DNA of 64,000 bases, taken from assembly GCF_012290005.1 (NCBI RefSeq), contig NZ_JAAXMS010000008.1, positions 245,371 through 309,370 on the forward strand, in the 5' to 3' direction. The translations under genes and the position numbers were made by a program. The notes below the pieces were generated by a model, which worked only from the letters and a program-made list of their open reading frames with translations, was not told where the DNA came from and made no database searches. This DNA is from Crateriforma spongiae. GTDB lineage: Bacteria; Planctomycetota; Planctomycetia; Pirellulales; Pirellulaceae. The number at the start of each line of letters is the position of its first letter. Position 1 is the stretch's first letter. Below, one piece after another: positions 61,357 to 64,000 of this stretch.

Positions 61357-61788
61357 AAAGTCGCCCTTCGCTCCCACCACTTTCACCCTCCCGCTTGCGG
61401 CAGGGTCGTCCGCGTCACCCATCGTCGCCTTTCGCTCCGCGAAAGTAGCGCAACCAATAACCTTCACCCTCCCACTTGCGTCGGACCGTCAGCCCACAAA
61501 ACGACAAGCCCGCGGCTAGCGTCCAGCGGCTCACCCAAAGTCGCCTTTCGCTCCCGCCACTTTCACCTCCCGCTTGCGGGAGGGTCGGCTTCGAGCTTGC
61601 GAGTCGCCGGGGAGGGCCATCATCAGCACAAAACAGCAAACCCGCGGCTAGCGTCCAGCGGCTCACCCATCGTCGCCTTTCGCTCCGCGAAAGTGGCGCA
61701 ACCAATACCCCACACCCACCCCCTTCCATGACCTTTCTCCCGTCGTCCAAACCTTCGAACAATCAACCGAACCACGGATGCGACTGAG
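61357..61788. repeat. Mixed repeat region between the two EPS genes
   Basis: Two REP-like hairpins (61421-61450 and 61669-61698, stem CTTTCGC/GCGAAAG) and decayed copies near 61357 and 61545 alternate with pieces of the 148-bp array type (CACCCTCCC, GGAGGGTCGG). Two near-identical stretches of about 40 bases (around 61509 and 61640, containing CCCGCGGCTAGCGTCCAGCG) flank one of them. No coding sense. Confidence 0.7.
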
Positions 61789-63507
61789 ATGAGTACCAGC
61801 AGCTTGGAATCCACCGCCTATGCCCCGGTCGCACGCACATCGGTGGCCCCCTACGTCCCGGCCGACGCCGCGTCGATGCCGCCCCGGTTGTCCCACGCGA
61901 TGGCGCTTCGATTGGGACGCTGGCAGGCCGGCCGCGACCTGGTGTCGTCGCTGCCCCTGATGGCGGCCGACGCCGCGATGGCTTGGCTGGCCGCGGAGGC
62001 CGCCGAAACGATCCACATCGCCAGCGGCGGCGGTGCCCACCCGTTGTTCATCGTAGGCGTGGTGATCATGACGCTGTTTTTCCAGCAGCTGCACGGTCTG
62101 TATCCCGCGTGTGGGATGACCTACAACGTCGAATTCCGCCGCATCCTGCGGACCACCGTCTGTGTCTTGTCGGCCGTCGCGTTCGCCATGTGGACCGGCC
62201 GCAACGTGCCGGAATTCCCCTGGCTGTGTTTCCTGACCCTGGCCGTCACGCTGCCGTACTTCTTGGCCGCCGCACGTCCGGTCATTCGACACTGGTTGAA
62301 ACGCTACGACTGGTGGACCCAGCCGGTGGTGATCGTTGGCAACGGCGGGCAAGGCGAACGGTTGTACCGACGCCTGGACGGATGTCGTCACGAGGGCATT
62401 CGTCCGGCGGGCATCGTCTATGACCCCGCCCGGCACTGGTCCGGCGAAAACGATGTCCGGGTCGATCCGCCGGCGGGCACCACGGACGTCGACCGCGATC
62501 ACCCCCAGGTTTGGTCGATGCGAGCACGTATCGACGATGATGGCCATGTCGATTGGGATCATGCGGCGAGTGAATCCGAGTCCACGTCGGTCACCGAAAC
62601 GCCGTGTTCCCCGGCGCCGACCGATGGACGTCCGCTTCCGGCCAGCGCCTACCTGGCACCGGTGTCACAGCTGGATCGCGTTCTGACGGCGCGGCGTGCC
62701 TGTCGCATCGCGGTGGCCAGCCCCGAAGTCGCGGCTTGGCAAAACGTCGACACGTTCCGTGGGGTTCCGCACGTCATGCTGCCGACGTCGTTGTTGTTCG
62801 ACTGTACCGAACGGGGCCGCCTGTTCCGCCGCGAAGATTCGATCGAGCTGCACTGCGACAGTGCGTTGACCAAACCGCACGTTTTGGCCGCCAAGCGTGC
62901 GATGGACTTGGTGATCGTGATCGCCGCGATGCCGTTTTGGTTGCCCGTCATGGCGGGGATCGCACTGGCGATCAAAATCTGGGATCCGGGTCCGGTGTTT
63001 TACACCCAGGTCCGCGTCGGACGTCAGCGTCGGCCGTTCCGTGCGATGAAGTTCCGTAGCATGGTGGTCAACGCCGATCGAAAGCTGAAGGAATACCTGC
63101 ACGACCATCCGGAACTGAAAGCCGAATGGGAAGCCACGCACAAGCTGAAGAAGGATCCGCGGATCACCAAGATCGGGTGTTTCCTACGCAAGACCAGCCT
63201 GGACGAACTGCCGCAATTGTTCAACGTCCTGAAGGGCGACATGTCACTGGTCGGCCCGCGTCCGATCATCGATTGCGGCGACTATGACTTGGAATACATT
63301 CGCGAACACGCCGACGTGTTCGAGCTGTATCAGATGGTCCGTCCCGGCATCACCGGGTTGTGGCAGGTTTCCGGTCGCAACAGCACCACGTACAAGCACC
63401 GCGTGTACTGTGACCGGTACTACCTTCACAACTGGTCATTGTCGCTGGACCTGTTCATCCTGTGGCGGACCATCAAAACCGCACTCCTACGCGAAGGCGC
63501 CTGTTAG
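61789..63507 (+). CDS. WbaP/undecaprenyl-phosphate sugar transferase
   Basis: The 572-residue product has four or five N-terminal membrane helices (about 45-165) and an internal part (180-330) with a disordered, acidic segment. The C-terminal bacterial sugar transferase domain (about 365-572) contains AKRAMDLVIVIAAMPFWLPV, FYTQVRVGRQRRPFRAMKFRSM, RKTSLDELPQLFNVLKGDMS, LVGPRPIIDCGDYD and RPGITGLWQVSGRN. It transfers a sugar-1-phosphate from a nucleotide sugar to undecaprenyl phosphate, the first step of exopolysaccharide assembly. It follows the Wzc-like gene, so both serve one pathway. Confidence 0.9.
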   Translation: MSTSSLESTAYAPVARTSVAPYVPADAASMPPRLSHAMALRLGRWQAGRDLVSSLPLMAADAAMAWLAAEAAETIHIASGGGAHPLFIVGVVIMTLFFQQLHGLYPACGMTYNVEFRRILRTTVCVLSAVAFAMWTGRNVPEFPWLCFLTLAVTLPYFLAAARPVIRHWLKRYDWWTQPVVIVGNGGQGERLYRRLDGCRHEGIRPAGIVYDPARHWSGENDVRVDPPAGTTDVDRDHPQVWSMRARIDDDGHVDWDHAASESESTSVTETPCSPAPTDGRPLPASAYLAPVSQLDRVLTARRACRIAVASPEVAAWQNVDTFRGVPHVMLPTSLLFDCTERGRLFRREDSIELHCDSALTKPHVLAAKRAMDLVIVIAAMPFWLPVMAGIALAIKIWDPGPVFYTQVRVGRQRRPFRAMKFRSMVVNADRKLKEYLHDHPELKAEWEATHKLKKDPRITKIGCFLRKTSLDELPQLFNVLKGDMSLVGPRPIIDCGDYDLEYIREHADVFELYQMVRPGITGLWQVSGRNSTTYKHRVYCDRYYLHNWSLSLDLFILWRTIKTALLREGAC

Positions 63508-63519
63508 CCCCTCGCAACG

Positions 63520-63704
63520 AAGTAGACGGACAGATTTTTTCAAGTCTTGTAACCCGACGCGTGAGTTTTGAAGTTCCGCATTTACCCGAGGTATTGTTTT
63601 TTTGGTAACCCGAAGCGTGAGCGAGAAAAAAATGATGTTGACATCGCCTCGCTGACGCGTCGGGTTGCCATTTGTCGCAAGACTTCTGTCCGCCCGCAGC
63701 AACC
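63520..63704 (-). repeat. Dispersed element, copy C
   Basis: Read on the minus strand this runs: GCGGGCGGACAGAAGTCTTG, GCGACAAATGGCAACCCGAC, a GCGTCAGCGAGG spacer, CTCGCTCACGCTTCGGGTTA, AACTTCAAAACTCACGCGTC, and an end with ATCTGTCCGTCTAC. It matches copy B (12082-12245) module by module, and the ends are inversely related. It lies directly before the four-helix-bundle gene. Confidence 0.7.
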
Positions 63705-63709
63705 GAAAA

Positions 63710-64000
63710 ATGTCCTACCAAGACCTTGAGGTCTGGCGACGCTCGGCTCGGCTTTCGACGACGCTCTATCAGCAAACGAAAGACTTGCGGGACGTTGGTT
63801 TTCGAGACCAGCTCACTCGGAGTGGGCTTTCAATCCCGTCCAGCATTGCGGATGGGCTATGAGCGAGACAGCGACAAAGAGATCGCAAGATTCTTGACCT
63901 ACGCCAAAGGTTCGGCTGGCGAACTCCGAACGCAGATCCTGATCGGAATTGAAGCCGGTTATATTGAAAAGCCCGACGGTCAACAATGGGCAGACGAAGC
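63710..64000 (+). pseudogene. Four-helix-bundle (S23-like) protein gene, frameshifted and cut by the window end
   Basis: From the ATG at 63710 the frame reads MSYQDLEVWRRSARLSTTLY, then RDQLTRSGLSIPSSIADGL, and stops at 63860-63862. After deleting one G from GGG at 63854-63856, the frame continues GYERDSDKEIARFLTYAKGS and AGELRTQILIGIEAGYI to the window end. Together this is the family of small four-helix-bundle proteins related to those encoded in 23S rRNA intervening sequences (S23). The single-base insertion in a G run could be real decay or a sequencing error. Confidence 0.8.

Overview
The window looks like a chromosomal segment of a planctomycete of the Pirellulaceae type (Rhodopirellula and relatives). 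The signs are a large YTV-repeat surface protein, a CxPxR sulfatase, an ECF sigma factor fused to a membrane and secretin-like tail, many small secreted or one-pass proteins of planctomycete style, long intergenic gaps, and few operons. This placement comes from gene content and style, not from a marker gene such as 16S rRNA.

The left third (about 1 to 21,400) reads as accessory DNA. Genes are short, often unrecognised, and separated by stretches of decayed sequence. It holds an exported amidohydrolase, a phage-morphogenesis-like remnant, and a P-loop ATPase that sits in what appears to be an integron gene cassette: an attC-type site (9320-9411) follows the stop codon and an inverted copy of its outer arm lies at 7751-7760. 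Next come a yellow/MRJP-like exported protein, an OpuAC-like protein, and an Rrf2 regulator coupled to a methyltransferase with a palindromic operator over its start. The most notable block is 16,020-20,657. A three-gene CBASS anti-phage operon (CD-NTase, E2-like protein, CapV-type patatin phospholipase) runs rightward. A tight three-gene operon (sigma-like DNA-binding protein, small helical protein, ImmA/IrrE metallopeptidase) runs leftward from the same 171-bp intergenic region. A small WYL-like protein lies just downstream. A tRNA-Leu(TAA) gene at 21,421-21,506 marks the change to more conventional gene content.

The middle (21,600-39,000) carries two Cys-rich secreted peptides, a GNAT acetyltransferase, a sulfatase, a multi-pass membrane protein, the sigma-fusion protein, an HSL-type esterase, a DUF3127 protein, a giant leucine-rich-repeat membrane protein, a SMUG1-like uracil-DNA glycosylase, a shikimate-dehydrogenase-like protein without catalytic residues, an LRAT-domain protein, and the YTV surface protein with its own terminator. 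A 1.2-kb gene-free gap follows, containing an unusual run of short hairpins.

The right third (40,200-64,000) holds a PAS-GAF-REC regulator, a single-domain response regulator beside glyA, an NfeD-type protease gene with a small membrane partner, TrkH, a SRAP/HMCES protein, a Tat-exported NHL protein, a metal-motif secreted protein, a CYTH protein, an EamA transporter, a PP2C phosphatase, a ThiD2-ThiE fusion, an SGNH hydrolase, a Wzc-like chain-length regulator/tyrosine kinase and a WbaP-like sugar transferase that would start exopolysaccharide synthesis.

Repeats are concentrated here: REP-like hairpins with compensatory changes, a tandem duplication of the thiE tail, a 148-bp tandem array, and the third copy of a dispersed element of about 170 bp that also occurs twice in the accessory region. 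The window ends in a four-helix-bundle (S23-like) gene with an apparent frameshift.
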